The notes beneath the pieces are model-generated. The model was not told the DNA's origin and did no database searches. It saw only the letters and a list, made by a program, of their open reading frames with translations. Positions 1 to 9,176 of a DNA stretch of 64,000 nucleotides are shown piece after piece. Every line of letters starts with the position of its first letter. Positions within the stretch are counted from its first letter, which is position 1. The translations under genes were made by a program, and so were the position numbers. Origin of the DNA: Ancylobacter koreensis (lineage in GTDB: Bacteria > Pseudomonadota > Alphaproteobacteria > Rhizobiales > Xanthobacteraceae). Where the stretch lies: NCBI RefSeq assembly GCF_023016525.1, contig NZ_JALKCG010000004.1:186001-250000 (forward strand). Reading direction: 5' to 3'.

Positions 1-80
1 CTGCCACCACATCCGGCGGCCTGAGTCGCTGCAGCCGGCAGGACCGCCGATGCGGCCATGCAGCAAAGTTGAATGTTAAT

Positions 81-123
81 TTCAGAAAATCTGAATACCT
101 TGAAGGAATGTCGCAGTATTCCT
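81..123. promoter_or_regulatory. Two adjacent inverted repeats upstream of a small secreted-protein gene
   Basis: The first 260 bases hold no convincing gene. Positions 81-95 form a perfect dyad with 5-bp arms (TTCAG, 5-nt spacer, CTGAA). Positions 104-123 form a second dyad (AGGAAT, 8-nt spacer, ATTCCT). The surrounding 60-130 stretch is AT-rich for this genome. The pair lies about 140 nt before the start codon at 261 and could be an operator or promoter region; no regulator can be named. Confidence 0.3.
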
Positions 124-260
124 GAAACGCATTAGTGCGATGCAAAATCTGATGATGCGGTGCACAATATCCCAGCTAGATTAGGGGCTCCCGGAAGTCC
201 GGCTCGCCAGGCAGGCAGCTTCCCCATCAACACGCCTGGACAGAACTTGGAGCCCCCTAG

Positions 261-629
261 ATGCGCAGCTTCACCCGCGATCTTCTCCCGCTCGCCGTCG
301 CCGGCGGCCTCATTGCCGTCGCCATCGTCGCCCCCGTCCGCGCCGCCGACAAGCAGGCGGGCCTGCGTCCCGCCACCGCCGAGAAGATCCAGCTCGGCTA
401 TGTCAGCGGCGTCGCCTATTACACCGCCGAGAGCGACGGCTATCACGTCGTCGCCACGCTGAGCGTCGCCGACGGCGCGCCGGTCCGCGTCGCCGCCACG
501 CTGCAGCCCGAGCAGGCCGTCAGCTTCTCCGTGCCGGGCGCCGCCGATGGCGCCACCCGCACCGTCGAGATCGCCCGCCGCGGCGATTTCGTGACGGTGA
601 CCAACCCGGCCCGTCTCGTGCTCAACTGA
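261..629 (+). CDS. Small secreted protein of unknown function
   Basis: A 122-residue protein with a clear Sec signal peptide: a basic start (MRSFTRD), a hydrophobic core at about residues 9-22 and an Ala-rich cleavage region ending near VRAADK (about residue 29). The mature part is a small domain of about 93 residues rich in Val, Ala and Thr, suggesting beta structure, with no Cys and no motif that I recognise. A GGAG ribosome-binding site precedes the ATG. The gene stands alone: a strong terminator follows at 653-680 and the next gene is convergent. It is probably a periplasmic protein; its role is unknown. Confidence 0.75.
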   Translation: MRSFTRDLLPLAVAGGLIAVAIVAPVRAADKQAGLRPATAEKIQLGYVSGVAYYTAESDGYHVVATLSVADGAPVRVAATLQPEQAVSFSVPGAADGATRTVEIARRGDFVTVTNPARLVLN

Positions 630-652
630 GCCCCGCTTCCCCCCGAATGCAG

Positions 653-680
653 AAAGCCCGGCACGAAGCCGGGCTTTTTT
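653..680 (+). terminator. Rho-independent terminator of the small secreted-protein gene
   Basis: A 10-bp stem (AAAGCCCGGC pairing with GCCGGGCTTT) with a 5-nt loop is followed by a run of T residues. It lies 24 nt after the stop codon at 629. It could also limit read-through from the convergent hydrolase gene, although the T-run is weaker on that strand. Confidence 0.85.
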
Positions 681-710
681 GTGTGTCGGGGACATCAGGA
701 CTGCGCAGAT

Positions 711-1376
711 TTACGCCGCGCTGGTCTTCTTGGCGGTCTCGGGCAGGCGCTTGTCGAGATAGGCGCCGACGACTTCCATCAGTTCCTCGGTCTTGCCGTC
801 GAAGAAGTGGTTGGCGCCCGGCACGGTCTGCTGGTCGATGACGATGCCCTTCTGCGTCTTCAGCTTCTCGACGAGGCTGGTGACGGAGGAGAACGGCGCC
901 ACCGCGTCCTTGTCGCCATGCACGAACAGGCCGGAGGACGGGCAGGGGGCGAGGAAGGAGAAGTCGTAGAGATTGGCCGGCGCGGCGATGGAGATGAAGC
1001 CCTCCACCTCCGGGCGGCGCATCAGCAGCTGCATGCCGATCCAGGCGCCGAAAGAGAAGCCGGCGATCCAGCAGGCGCGCGCGTCCGGGTTTATCGACTG
1101 CGCCCAGTCGAGCGCTGCGGCGGCGTCCGCCAGCTCGCCCTGGCCGTGGTCGAACGTACCCTGGCTGCGGCCGACGCCCCGGAAGTTGAAGCGCAGCGTG
1201 GAGAAGCCGCGATTCACGAACTGGTAATAGAGGTTGTAGACCACCGGGTTGTTCATCGTGCCGCCGAACTGCGGGTGCGGGTGCAGGATGATGGCGATGG
1301 GCGCGTGGCGCTGCTTGGCCGGCTGGTAGCGGCCTTCGAGCCGCCCCTTCTCGCCGGTGAAGATGACCTCAGGCAT
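711..1376 (-). CDS. Alpha/beta-hydrolase family protein (COG2945-like)
   Basis: A 221-residue alpha/beta hydrolase. The start at 1376 gives the family N-terminus MPEVIFTGEKGRLEGRY; an upstream extension to 1469 is possible but looks non-coding. Visible features are the oxyanion-region motif HPHPQFGGTMNN, the strand-turn FRGVGRSQG, the nucleophile elbow GFSFG (Ser), an acid-bearing HGDKDAVAP segment and a late catalytic His in GANHFF. The family acts on esters or similar small substrates, but the substrate is unknown. The gene is divergent from the Fe-S operon and shares its 336-bp upstream region, which includes the Irr-like palindrome at 1511-1527, so iron control of both is possible. Confidence 0.85.
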   Translation of the reverse strand: MPEVIFTGEKGRLEGRYQPAKQRHAPIAIILHPHPQFGGTMNNPVVYNLYYQFVNRGFSTLRFNFRGVGRSQGTFDHGQGELADAAAALDWAQSINPDARACWIAGFSFGAWIGMQLLMRRPEVEGFISIAAPANLYDFSFLAPCPSSGLFVHGDKDAVAPFSSVTSLVEKLKTQKGIVIDQQTVPGANHFFDGKTEELMEVVGAYLDKRLPETAKKTSAA

Positions 1377-1510
1377 GAAGCTCGTGACCTTGAATGCGGC
1401 GGGGCAGGGATCGTCCGTCGGGCAGTGCCGGATCAAGCGCGACCGGCGCGTGTCCCAAGGGACGGCCATGCCGCAGACGCCTTGACGACATAGGGTCGGA
1501 ACCCTAACTT

Positions 1511-1527
1511 ATTAGAATAATTCTAAT
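1511..1527. promoter_or_regulatory. Irr-box / iron control element-like palindrome upstream of the suf operon
   Basis: ATTAGAATAATTCTAAT is a perfect 17-bp dyad (8-bp arms around a central A) and closely resembles the alphaproteobacterial Irr/ICE consensus (TTTAGAA..TTCTAAA type). It lies 185 nt before the cysteine desulfurase ATG at 1713 and 134 nt before the divergent hydrolase ATG. Irr is known to control suf operons in Rhizobiales; binding here is inferred. A second, weaker dyad (CTTCC, 7-nt TATATAG spacer, GGAAG) lies at 1668-1684, close to the start codon. Confidence 0.65.
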
Positions 1528-1712
1528 ATCCAACGTCGGGTTGCATCGGCGTCGCACTCAACCTGCCCGCCAGCTCGCCCCTTCGAAGGCAATGGACGCC
1601 AAGCTATGAAGGACACCGCCTGATTTTGCAAGCATATAGCGGAAAGGACGGGCAGACGGCGCGACGGCTTCCTATATAGGGAAGGCTTCCGCGAATTCGA
1701 GCCCCCGAGACG

Positions 1713-2882
1713 ATGAACGAACGCACCTATCTCGACCATAACGCGACCTCGCCCATCCGCCCGGAAGCCCGGGCGGCGCTGCTGGCGGCGCTCGACGCCA
1801 CCGGCAACGGCTCGTCCGTGCATGGCGAGGGGCGGGCCTCGCGGGCGACGATGGAGGCCGCGCGTGCCCGCGTGGCGGCGCTGGTCGGGGCGGATCCGCG
1901 CGGCGTCATCTTTACCTCCTGCGGCACCGAGGCCGACACGCTCGCCCTGACGCCGCACTACAGGCGCGGCGAGGAGGCGCTGTCCCTCGACGTGCTGCTG
2001 GTGAGCGCCGTCGAGCATTCGGCTGTTCTGCGCGGCCATCGCTTTGCCGCCGAGCAGGTCGAGGTGCTGCCGGTCGATGCGCGCGGGCGCGTGCGCCTTG
2101 ATGCGCTCGATGCCGCGCTGGCGCGCCATGCCGCCGCCGGCCGTCGCATGCTGATCTCGGTGATGGTGGCGAACAACGAGACCGGCGTGATCCAGCCGGT
2201 CGCCGAGGTGGCGCGCCGGGCCCATGCCCATGGCGCGCTGGTGCACAGCGATGCGGTGCAGGCGACCGGGCGCATCCCGGTGTCGCTGGCAGCGCTCGGC
2301 GCCGACCTGATTTCGCTCTCCGCGCACAAGCTGGGCGGGGCGCCCGGTGCGGGCGCGCTGGTGCTCGCTGACCCCGATCTGCGTCCTGCTGCGGTGTTCG
2401 CCGGCGGCGGGCAGGAGCGGGGCCTGCGCGCCGGCAGTCAGAACGTGCCCGCCATCGCCGCCTTCGGGGCGGCGGCCGAGCGCGCGGGCGCCCTTGTGGA
2501 CGCCGAGCGCGGGCGCATTCAAGCCTTGCGCGAAAGGCTTGAAGACGCTCTAAGGTGCGAGTTCCCTGAGCTCGTGCTGCTCGTCGGCGATGTCGATCGC
2601 CTGCCGAACACCTCGTGCATTGCCCTGCCGGGCGTTCCGGCGGAGACCTTCGTGATCGCCCTCGATCTGGCGGGCGTAGCGGCGAGCGCGGGCGCGGCCT
2701 GCTCGTCGGGCAAGGTCGCGGCCTCGCATGTGCTGTCGGCGATGGGCGTTTCCGAGCGCATCGCGCGTTCGGCGATCCGGCTGTCGCTGGGCTGGTCGAG
2801 CGGCGAAGAGGATGTCGACCGGGCACTCGGCGTTTTCCGCCGCGTGCTGCCGGGGCTTTTGCGCCGCCGCGCGGCGGCGTGA
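1713..2882 (+). CDS. Cysteine desulfurase (NifS/IscS-type), first gene of the suf operon
   Basis: A 389-residue class-V PLP enzyme that takes sulfur from L-cysteine as an enzyme persulfide. It starts with YLDHNATSPI, typical of NifS/IscS. The PLP lysine lies in LSAHKLGGAPGAG and the persulfide cysteine in GAACSSGK, the short-loop class-I type, unlike the SufS-type enzyme encoded downstream. It is the first gene of the Fe-S assembly operon, as in other Rhizobiales, where two desulfurases of different class bracket sufBCD. No Rrf2/IscR regulator gene is present beside it; the Irr-like palindrome at 1511 is the visible control candidate. A gap of 123 nt separates it from sufB. Confidence 0.93.
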   Translation: MNERTYLDHNATSPIRPEARAALLAALDATGNGSSVHGEGRASRATMEAARARVAALVGADPRGVIFTSCGTEADTLALTPHYRRGEEALSLDVLLVSAVEHSAVLRGHRFAAEQVEVLPVDARGRVRLDALDAALARHAAAGRRMLISVMVANNETGVIQPVAEVARRAHAHGALVHSDAVQATGRIPVSLAALGADLISLSAHKLGGAPGAGALVLADPDLRPAAVFAGGGQERGLRAGSQNVPAIAAFGAAAERAGALVDAERGRIQALRERLEDALRCEFPELVLLVGDVDRLPNTSCIALPGVPAETFVIALDLAGVAASAGAACSSGKVAASHVLSAMGVSERIARSAIRLSLGWSSGEEDVDRALGVFRRVLPGLLRRRAAA

Positions 2883-3005
2883 GACGTGAGTGAGCCGCGC
2901 CTGCGCGGCGCGTGAAGAAGCCGGGCGGCCGTTGCCTTGATGGCCGCCGGCAAATGTTGACCTGACCCGCGGGCCTTGACCCCGCGTGGGAGAGGAGATG
3001 AGACG

Positions 3006-4481
<1,476 letters not shown>

Positions 4482-4492
4482 CGCGTTCAAGT

Positions 4493-4581
4493 CGTGGATG
4501 CCCGGGTCGAGCCCGGGCATGACGTCGGATCATTCAGAACCCTCGCATTCGTCATGGCCGGACTTGATCCGGCCATCCACG
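4493..4581. repeat. Paired palindromic (REP-like) repeat in the sufB-sufC gap
   Basis: Two palindromic units stand back to back. The first (4493-4524) has a core CCCGGGTCGAGCCCGGG; the second (4550-4581) has a core GGCCGGACTTGATCCGGCC. The whole is bounded by CGTGGATG and CATCCACG. The same two unit types recur in the opposite order at 6726-6809. Such elements are common between genes in Bradyrhizobium-like genomes. The RNA can fold strongly and may affect operon mRNA processing. Confidence 0.85.
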
Positions 4582-4611
4582 GATCGGGTTCAAGACAACG
4601 GAACAAATGAC

Positions 4612-5376
4612 ATGGCCCTGCTCGAAATCGATAACCTGCACGCCAAGATCGACGGTGAACACGGCAAGGAGATCCTCAAGGGTCTCTCGCTGAAGGTGAA
4701 CCCCGGCGAGGTGCACGCCATCATGGGGCCGAACGGCTCCGGCAAGTCGACGCTCTCCTACATCCTCGCCGGCAAGGACGACTACGAAGTCACAGACGGC
4801 TCGGTGAGCCTCGACGGCGAGGACCTCCTGGAGATGGAAATCGACGAGCGCGCCGCCAAGGGCGTGTTCCTCGCCTTCCAGTACCCGGTCGAGGTGCCCG
4901 GCGTCGCCACCATGACCTTCCTGCGCTCGGCGCTGAACGCCCAGCGCAAGAAGCGCGGCGAGGAGGAAATCTCCACGCCCGACTTCCTGCGCCTTGTGAA
5001 GGACAAGGCGGCCGGCCTCGGCATCAGCCAGGACATGCTGCGGCGCGGCGTCAATGTCGGCTTCTCCGGCGGCGAGAAGAAGCGCGCCGAGATCCTGCAG
5101 ATGGCCGTTCTGGAGCCGAAGGTGGCGATCCTTGACGAGACCGATTCCGGCCTCGACATCGACGCGCTGAAGGTCGTCTCGGAGGGCGTCAACGCCCTGC
5201 GCTCGCCCGACCGCGCAATGATCGTCATCACCCATTATCAGCGCCTGCTGAACCACATCGTGCCGGACTTCGTGCATGTCATGCACAAGGGCCGCATCGT
5301 GCGCTCGGGCGGCAAGGAACTGGCGCTGGAGCTGGAAGCCAACGGCTATGCCGAGTACCAGCAGGACGCGGCGTGA
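4612..5376 (+). CDS. sufC: Fe-S cluster assembly ATPase SufC
   Basis: A 254-residue ABC-type ATPase, the energy-coupling subunit of SufBC2D. It has Walker A GPNGSGKST, signature FSGGEKKR, Walker B VAILDETDSGLDID and the switch His in IVITHYQR, all as in SufC. The ATG at 4612 gives the family N-terminus MALLEIDNLHAKI; in-frame codons further upstream run through the palindromic repeat and are not expected to be translated. sufD follows after 10 nt. It is a cytosolic protein that works with SufB and SufD. Confidence 0.97.
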   Translation: MALLEIDNLHAKIDGEHGKEILKGLSLKVNPGEVHAIMGPNGSGKSTLSYILAGKDDYEVTDGSVSLDGEDLLEMEIDERAAKGVFLAFQYPVEVPGVATMTFLRSALNAQRKKRGEEEISTPDFLRLVKDKAAGLGISQDMLRRGVNVGFSGGEKKRAEILQMAVLEPKVAILDETDSGLDIDALKVVSEGVNALRSPDRAMIVITHYQRLLNHIVPDFVHVMHKGRIVRSGGKELALELEANGYAEYQQDAA

Positions 5377-5386
5377 GGACCGGGCG

Positions 5387-6700
5387 ATGAACGCTGACAT
5401 CCGTCCGATACGGACCCCGGCCGAGCAGGCGATCCTCGCCTCCCTCGGCGGACTGCCCGCTGGCGGCGACCGGCTCGCCGACCTGCGCCGTGCCGCCGCC
5501 CGATCCTTCGAGGAGCACGGCCTGCCGCACCGGCGCGTCGAGGAGTGGAAATACACCGACCTGCGCACGCTGATGCGCGAGGCGGTGCCGCTCGCCGGCC
5601 CCGCCGCGGTGGCGCAGGCCGATGCCGCCGCGAGGCTTCTGCGCGGAGTCGAGGCCCGCCGCATCGTCGTCGCCAACGGCGCCGTCGTGCCCGAGCTCTC
5701 CGACCTCGCCGGTCTGGAAGAGGGGCTGCGCCTCACCACGCTTTCCGCCGCACTCGCCTCCGGCGACGAGGTGCTGAGCCGGCTCGGCGGCATCCTGCCC
5801 GGCCGCTACGACGCCTCGCTGGCGCTGAACACCGCGCTGGCCAAGGACGGCGTGGTCATCGTCGTGGCGCCCGGCGCGAAGATCGAGCGCCCGGTGCATG
5901 TGGCGCATGTCTTCGCCGGGGAGAGTGCGGCGGCGAGCTATGCCCGCTCGCTGGTCGTGGTCGGCGCGGGCGCGTCCTTCACCTATGCCGAGAGCTTCGA
6001 GGGGCCGCAGGGCCTCGCCTACCAGGCCAACGCCGCCACCGAGTTCGTGGTCGGCGACGAGGCGCATCTCGACGTGGTGCGGCTGCAGGAGGACGGCGCG
6101 GGTGCCTTCCACCTCGCCACCCTGCTGTTCGACGTTGGCCGGCAGGCGCAGGTTCACGCCTTCACCCTCGCCAGCGGCGCGGCGGTGGCGCGCACCTCGC
6201 TCTACGCCACGCTGTCGGGCGAGGGTAGCGCGGTGGGCTTCAACGGCGCGAGCCTGCTGAAGGACCGCCAGCACAACGACGCGACGCTGTTCGTCGACCA
6301 CCAGGCGCCGGGCTGCGAGAGCCGCGAGCTGTTCAAGACGGTACTCGACGACACGTCGCGCGGCGTCTTCCAGGGCAAGATCGTGGTCCGCCAGGCGGCA
6401 CAGAAGACCGACGGGCGGATGATGAGCCGCGCCTTGCTGCTCGGCGACGACGCCGAGATGGACAACAAGCCGGAGCTGGAGATCTTCGCCGACGACGTGC
6501 AGTGCGGCCATGGCGCGACCTGCGGCGCCATCGACGACGAACTGCTGTTCTACCTGCGCGCGCGCGGCATTCCGCTCACCGAGGCACAGAGCCTTCTCGT
6601 GCAGGCCTTTGTCGGCGAGGCGGTGGAGACCGTCGAGCATGACGGGCTGCGCGAGGCGCTGCTGGAGCGTGCCGAAGGCTGGCTGAAGGCGCGCGGCTGA
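5387..6700 (+). CDS. sufD: Fe-S cluster assembly protein SufD
   Basis: A 437-residue SufD, the SufB paralogue that completes the SufBC2D scaffold. The RVEEWKYTDLR motif near the N-terminus and the C-terminal CGHGATCGAIDDELLFYLRA segment (its His is the conserved SufD position at the SufB-SufD interface) identify it. A GTGAGGA site precedes the ATG at 5387, which lies 10 nt after sufC. Its sequence is more diverged than that of SufB, as usual. A 144-nt gap holding a second palindromic repeat separates it from sufS. Confidence 0.95.
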   Translation: MNADIRPIRTPAEQAILASLGGLPAGGDRLADLRRAAARSFEEHGLPHRRVEEWKYTDLRTLMREAVPLAGPAAVAQADAAARLLRGVEARRIVVANGAVVPELSDLAGLEEGLRLTTLSAALASGDEVLSRLGGILPGRYDASLALNTALAKDGVVIVVAPGAKIERPVHVAHVFAGESAAASYARSLVVVGAGASFTYAESFEGPQGLAYQANAATEFVVGDEAHLDVVRLQEDGAGAFHLATLLFDVGRQAQVHAFTLASGAAVARTSLYATLSGEGSAVGFNGASLLKDRQHNDATLFVDHQAPGCESRELFKTVLDDTSRGVFQGKIVVRQAAQKTDGRMMSRALLLGDDAEMDNKPELEIFADDVQCGHGATCGAIDDELLFYLRARGIPLTEAQSLLVQAFVGEAVETVEHDGLREALLERAEGWLKARG

Positions 6701-6725
6701 GGTCGTTGCGCAACCGCATCAGGAT

Positions 6726-6809
6726 CGTCATGGCCGGGCTTGACCCGGCCATCCACGTCTTTCTTCCACGCGTAAGGCGTGGATGCCCGGGGCAAGCCCG
6801 GGCATGACG
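6726..6809. repeat. Paired palindromic (REP-like) repeat in the sufD-sufS gap
   Basis: It contains the same two palindrome types as at 4493-4581 but in mirrored order: a GGCCGGGCTTGACCCGGCC unit first, then a CCCGGGGCAAGCCCGGG unit, bounded by CGTCATG and CATGACG. The junction carries an extra short dyad (CCACGC, spacer, GCGTGG) near 6766-6783. It occupies most of the sufD-sufS spacer. Confidence 0.85.
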
Positions 6810-6844
6810 GCATACTGAGAATGTCGTCCATGACGGGTGAAGCC

Positions 6845-8092
6845 ATGACCACCATCCACCCCGCCGTCGCCGACGGCAGCTACGACGTCGAGCGCGTGCG
6901 ACAGGATTTCCCGATCCTGCACAAGCCGGTCTACGGCAAGAAGCTGGTCTATCTCGACAATGCCGCCTCGGCGCAGAAGCCGGTGCAGGTGCTGGACCGC
7001 ATGCGCTTCGCCTATGAGAACGAATATTCCAACGTCCATCGCGGGCTGCACTACCTCGCCAACGCGATGACCGAAGCCTATGAGCAGGCGCGCGAGCGCT
7101 GCCGCGCCTTCCTCAACGCGCCTTCGCTCGACGAGGTGATCTTCACCCGCTCGGTGACCGGCGCCATCAATCTGGTCGCTTCCTCGCTCGGCCAGTCGAT
7201 CAAGGAGGGCGACGAGATCGTGCTCTCCATCATGGAGCACCACTCCAACATCGTGCCGTGGAACTATCTGCGCGAACGCAAGGGCGCGGTGATCCGCTGG
7301 GTGCCGGTGACGCAGGACGGCTCGTTCGACATGGAGGCCTACAAGGGCCTGCTCAACGAGCGCACCAAGATCGTCGCCGTCACCCACATGTCGAACGTGC
7401 TCGGCACGGTGACGCCGATCAGGGAGATCGCCCGGCTCGCCCACAACGTGGGTGCGCTGGTGGTGGTCGACGGCGCGCAGGCCGCCGTGCACATGCCGGT
7501 CGACGTGCAGGAGCTCGGCGTCGACTTCTACGGCATCACCGGCCACAAGCTCTACGGGCCGACCGGCATCGGCGTGCTCTTCGGCCGTCGCGCGCTGCTG
7601 GAGAAGATGCCCCCCTATGAGGGCGGCGGCGAGATGATCCGCACCGTCACCGAGGACGGTGTGACCTATGGCGAGCCGCCGCACCGCTTCGAGGCCGGCA
7701 CGCCGCCCATCGTGCAGGCGATCGGCCTCGGCGAGGCGCTGGCCTATATGGAAAGCCTCGGGCGCGAACGCATCGCCGCGCACGAGGCCTCGCTCGGCAC
7801 CTATGCCCGCGAGCGCCTGTCGCGGATCAATTCCGTGCAGATCTACGGTGACGCGCCGGGCAAGGGTGCCATCTTCGCCTTCGACGTGAAGGGCGCGCAT
7901 CCGCACGACATCGCCACCGTCATCGACCGCGCCGGCATCGCCGTGCGCGCCGGCACCCATTGCGCGATGCCGCTTCTGGGGCGATATGGTGTCACGGCGA
8001 CGTGCCGGGCGTCGTTCGCGCTCTATAACACCCATGAGGAAGTCGACGCGCTTGCCGACGCCCTCATCAAGGCTCAGGATCTTTTCGCATGA
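6845..8092 (+). CDS. sufS: Cysteine desulfurase SufS
   Basis: A 415-residue class-II cysteine desulfurase that supplies persulfide sulfur to the SufBCD scaffold, using PLP. The start at 6845 gives MTTIHPAV; in-frame ATGs at 6821 and 6830 are alternatives, and further upstream the frame enters the palindromic repeat. Visible motifs are YLDNAASAQKP, the PLP lysine in GITGHKLYGPTG and the active-site Cys in RAGTHCAMPLL, the long-loop SufS signature. It overlaps sufT by four bases (ATGA), implying translational coupling. Its pairing with the IscS-like enzyme at 1713 gives the operon two desulfurase classes. Confidence 0.96.
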   Translation: MTTIHPAVADGSYDVERVRQDFPILHKPVYGKKLVYLDNAASAQKPVQVLDRMRFAYENEYSNVHRGLHYLANAMTEAYEQARERCRAFLNAPSLDEVIFTRSVTGAINLVASSLGQSIKEGDEIVLSIMEHHSNIVPWNYLRERKGAVIRWVPVTQDGSFDMEAYKGLLNERTKIVAVTHMSNVLGTVTPIREIARLAHNVGALVVVDGAQAAVHMPVDVQELGVDFYGITGHKLYGPTGIGVLFGRRALLEKMPPYEGGGEMIRTVTEDGVTYGEPPHRFEAGTPPIVQAIGLGEALAYMESLGRERIAAHEASLGTYARERLSRINSVQIYGDAPGKGAIFAFDVKGAHPHDIATVIDRAGIAVRAGTHCAMPLLGRYGVTATCRASFALYNTHEEVDALADALIKAQDLFA

Positions 8093-8463
8093 GCGAAACC
8101 CAGACGTCTGAAGGCCCGAATGTGCCGGCGGTCGAATCCGGCATCCCGGAGGCGGAGCTGGAGCGGCTGACCGACGAGATCGTCACCGCGCTCAAGACCG
8201 TCTACGACCCGGAAATCCCGGTCGACATCTATGAGCTCGGCCTGATCTACAAGGTCGATATCGCCGACGACCGGCAGGTGGCCGTCGAGATGACGCTGAC
8301 GACGCCCAACTGCCCGTCCGCCGCCGAACTGCCCGGCATGGTGGAAGGTGCGGTGGCGAGCGTCGGCGGCGTGTCCGGCGTCACCGTCAACCTCACCTTC
8401 GACCCGCCCTGGGACCAGGGGCGGATGTCCGAGGAAGCGCGGCTGGCGCTGAACCTCTGGTGA
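8089..8463 (+). CDS. sufT: SUF system assembly factor SufT (DUF59/MIP18 family)
   Basis: A 124-residue protein of the DUF59/MIP18 family, an accessory factor in Fe-S cluster maturation. The signature DPEIPVDIYELGLIYKV and the TTPNCPSAAELP segment with the conserved Cys are present. A short acidic N-terminal tail of about 30 residues precedes the domain. It starts inside the sufS stop (ATGA) and its own stop overlaps the next gene's start (GTGA), so three genes are tightly coupled. Confidence 0.93.
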   Translation: MSETQTSEGPNVPAVESGIPEAELERLTDEIVTALKTVYDPEIPVDIYELGLIYKVDIADDRQVAVEMTLTTPNCPSAAELPGMVEGAVASVGGVSGVTVNLTFDPPWDQGRMSEEARLALNLW

Positions 8464-8891
8464 GCGAGGTGCCCGCCTTCCCGCCGCTGTCCGGCGTCCT
8501 GGAGACGGGCCTCTATGTCGACGACCTCGACCGGGCGCGCGCCTTCTACGAGCGCGTGCTCGGCCTTAAGCCGATGATCGCCGATGCGCGCTTCTGCGCC
8601 TATGACGCCGGTCCGGGCAGCGTGCTGCTGCTGTTCCTGCGCGGGGCGACGCGCGAGCCCGTGGCGATGGAAGGCGGCACCATTCCACCGCATGACGGCC
8701 ACGGTCCGCTGCACTACGCGCTGGCGATCCCGGCGGGGTCGCTCGCGCATTGGGAGCAGCACCTCGCGGTGCAGGGCGTCGCTATCGAGAGCCGCGTCGA
8801 CTGGCAGGGCGGCGGCGTGAGCCTGTATTTCCGCGATCCCGACGGCCACCTCGTCGAGCTGGCGACGCCGGGCCTGTGGCCGAATTATTGA
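8460..8891 (+). CDS. VOC (glyoxalase/bleomycin-resistance fold) family protein in the suf operon
   Basis: A 143-residue single VOC-fold protein. It has paired beta-alpha-beta-beta-beta halves: LETGLYVDDLDRARAFYERVLGL at the N-terminal half and a C-terminal YFRDPDGHLVELATPGLW. Metal ligands are plausible (His in GPLHYALAIP and Glu in HLVELATP). The family includes glyoxalase I, dioxygenases and antibiotic-binding proteins; the substrate here is unknown. The GTG start at 8460 overlaps the sufT stop, so it is probably translated with the suf genes. Whether it takes part in Fe-S metabolism is not shown by sequence. Confidence 0.88.
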   Translation: MSEVPAFPPLSGVLETGLYVDDLDRARAFYERVLGLKPMIADARFCAYDAGPGSVLLLFLRGATREPVAMEGGTIPPHDGHGPLHYALAIPAGSLAHWEQHLAVQGVAIESRVDWQGGGVSLYFRDPDGHLVELATPGLWPNY

Positions 8892-8928
8892 GGCGGTGGG
8901 CGGCAGGAGGGTTTGCCGAAGGGTTTTC

Positions 8929-9038
8929 GCTGGGTCCCGGATCGGCGCCGCGCTGTGCGCAGCTTGTCCGGGAAACGGTAGGATCCTGTGTCCCAGACCA
9001 GCGGCGCCGCAGGCGAAGCGCCGATCCGGGACCCAGCG
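8929..9038. repeat. Dispersed palindromic repeat (family B) between the VOC gene and sufA
   Basis: Long inverted arms CGCTGGGTCCCGGATCGGCG and CGCCGATCCGGGACCCAGCG enclose about 70 bp containing CTTGTCCGGGAAACGG. The arms and the inner motif recur at 29750-29932 and 40211-40393. It separates sufA by 285 nt from the rest of the operon. No gene is seen in 8892-9176. Confidence 0.8.
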
Positions 9039-9176
9039 CCAGACTCTTTCGGCTGAAGACGCTTCAGCCGCCTGCCTGCTGCGCGCAGGGCGATCTTGTG
9101 TCGGGCGGTCGACTGCCCCATCTTAGACGGTACCGATCCGCCGGCCTTGAACCGGCGTCGATTAGGAGACGAGATC

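Noticed and set aside
6779..6844. Earlier sufS start codons
   Set aside because: The upstream codons translate the palindromic repeat; family alignment from memory supports a start near 6845.
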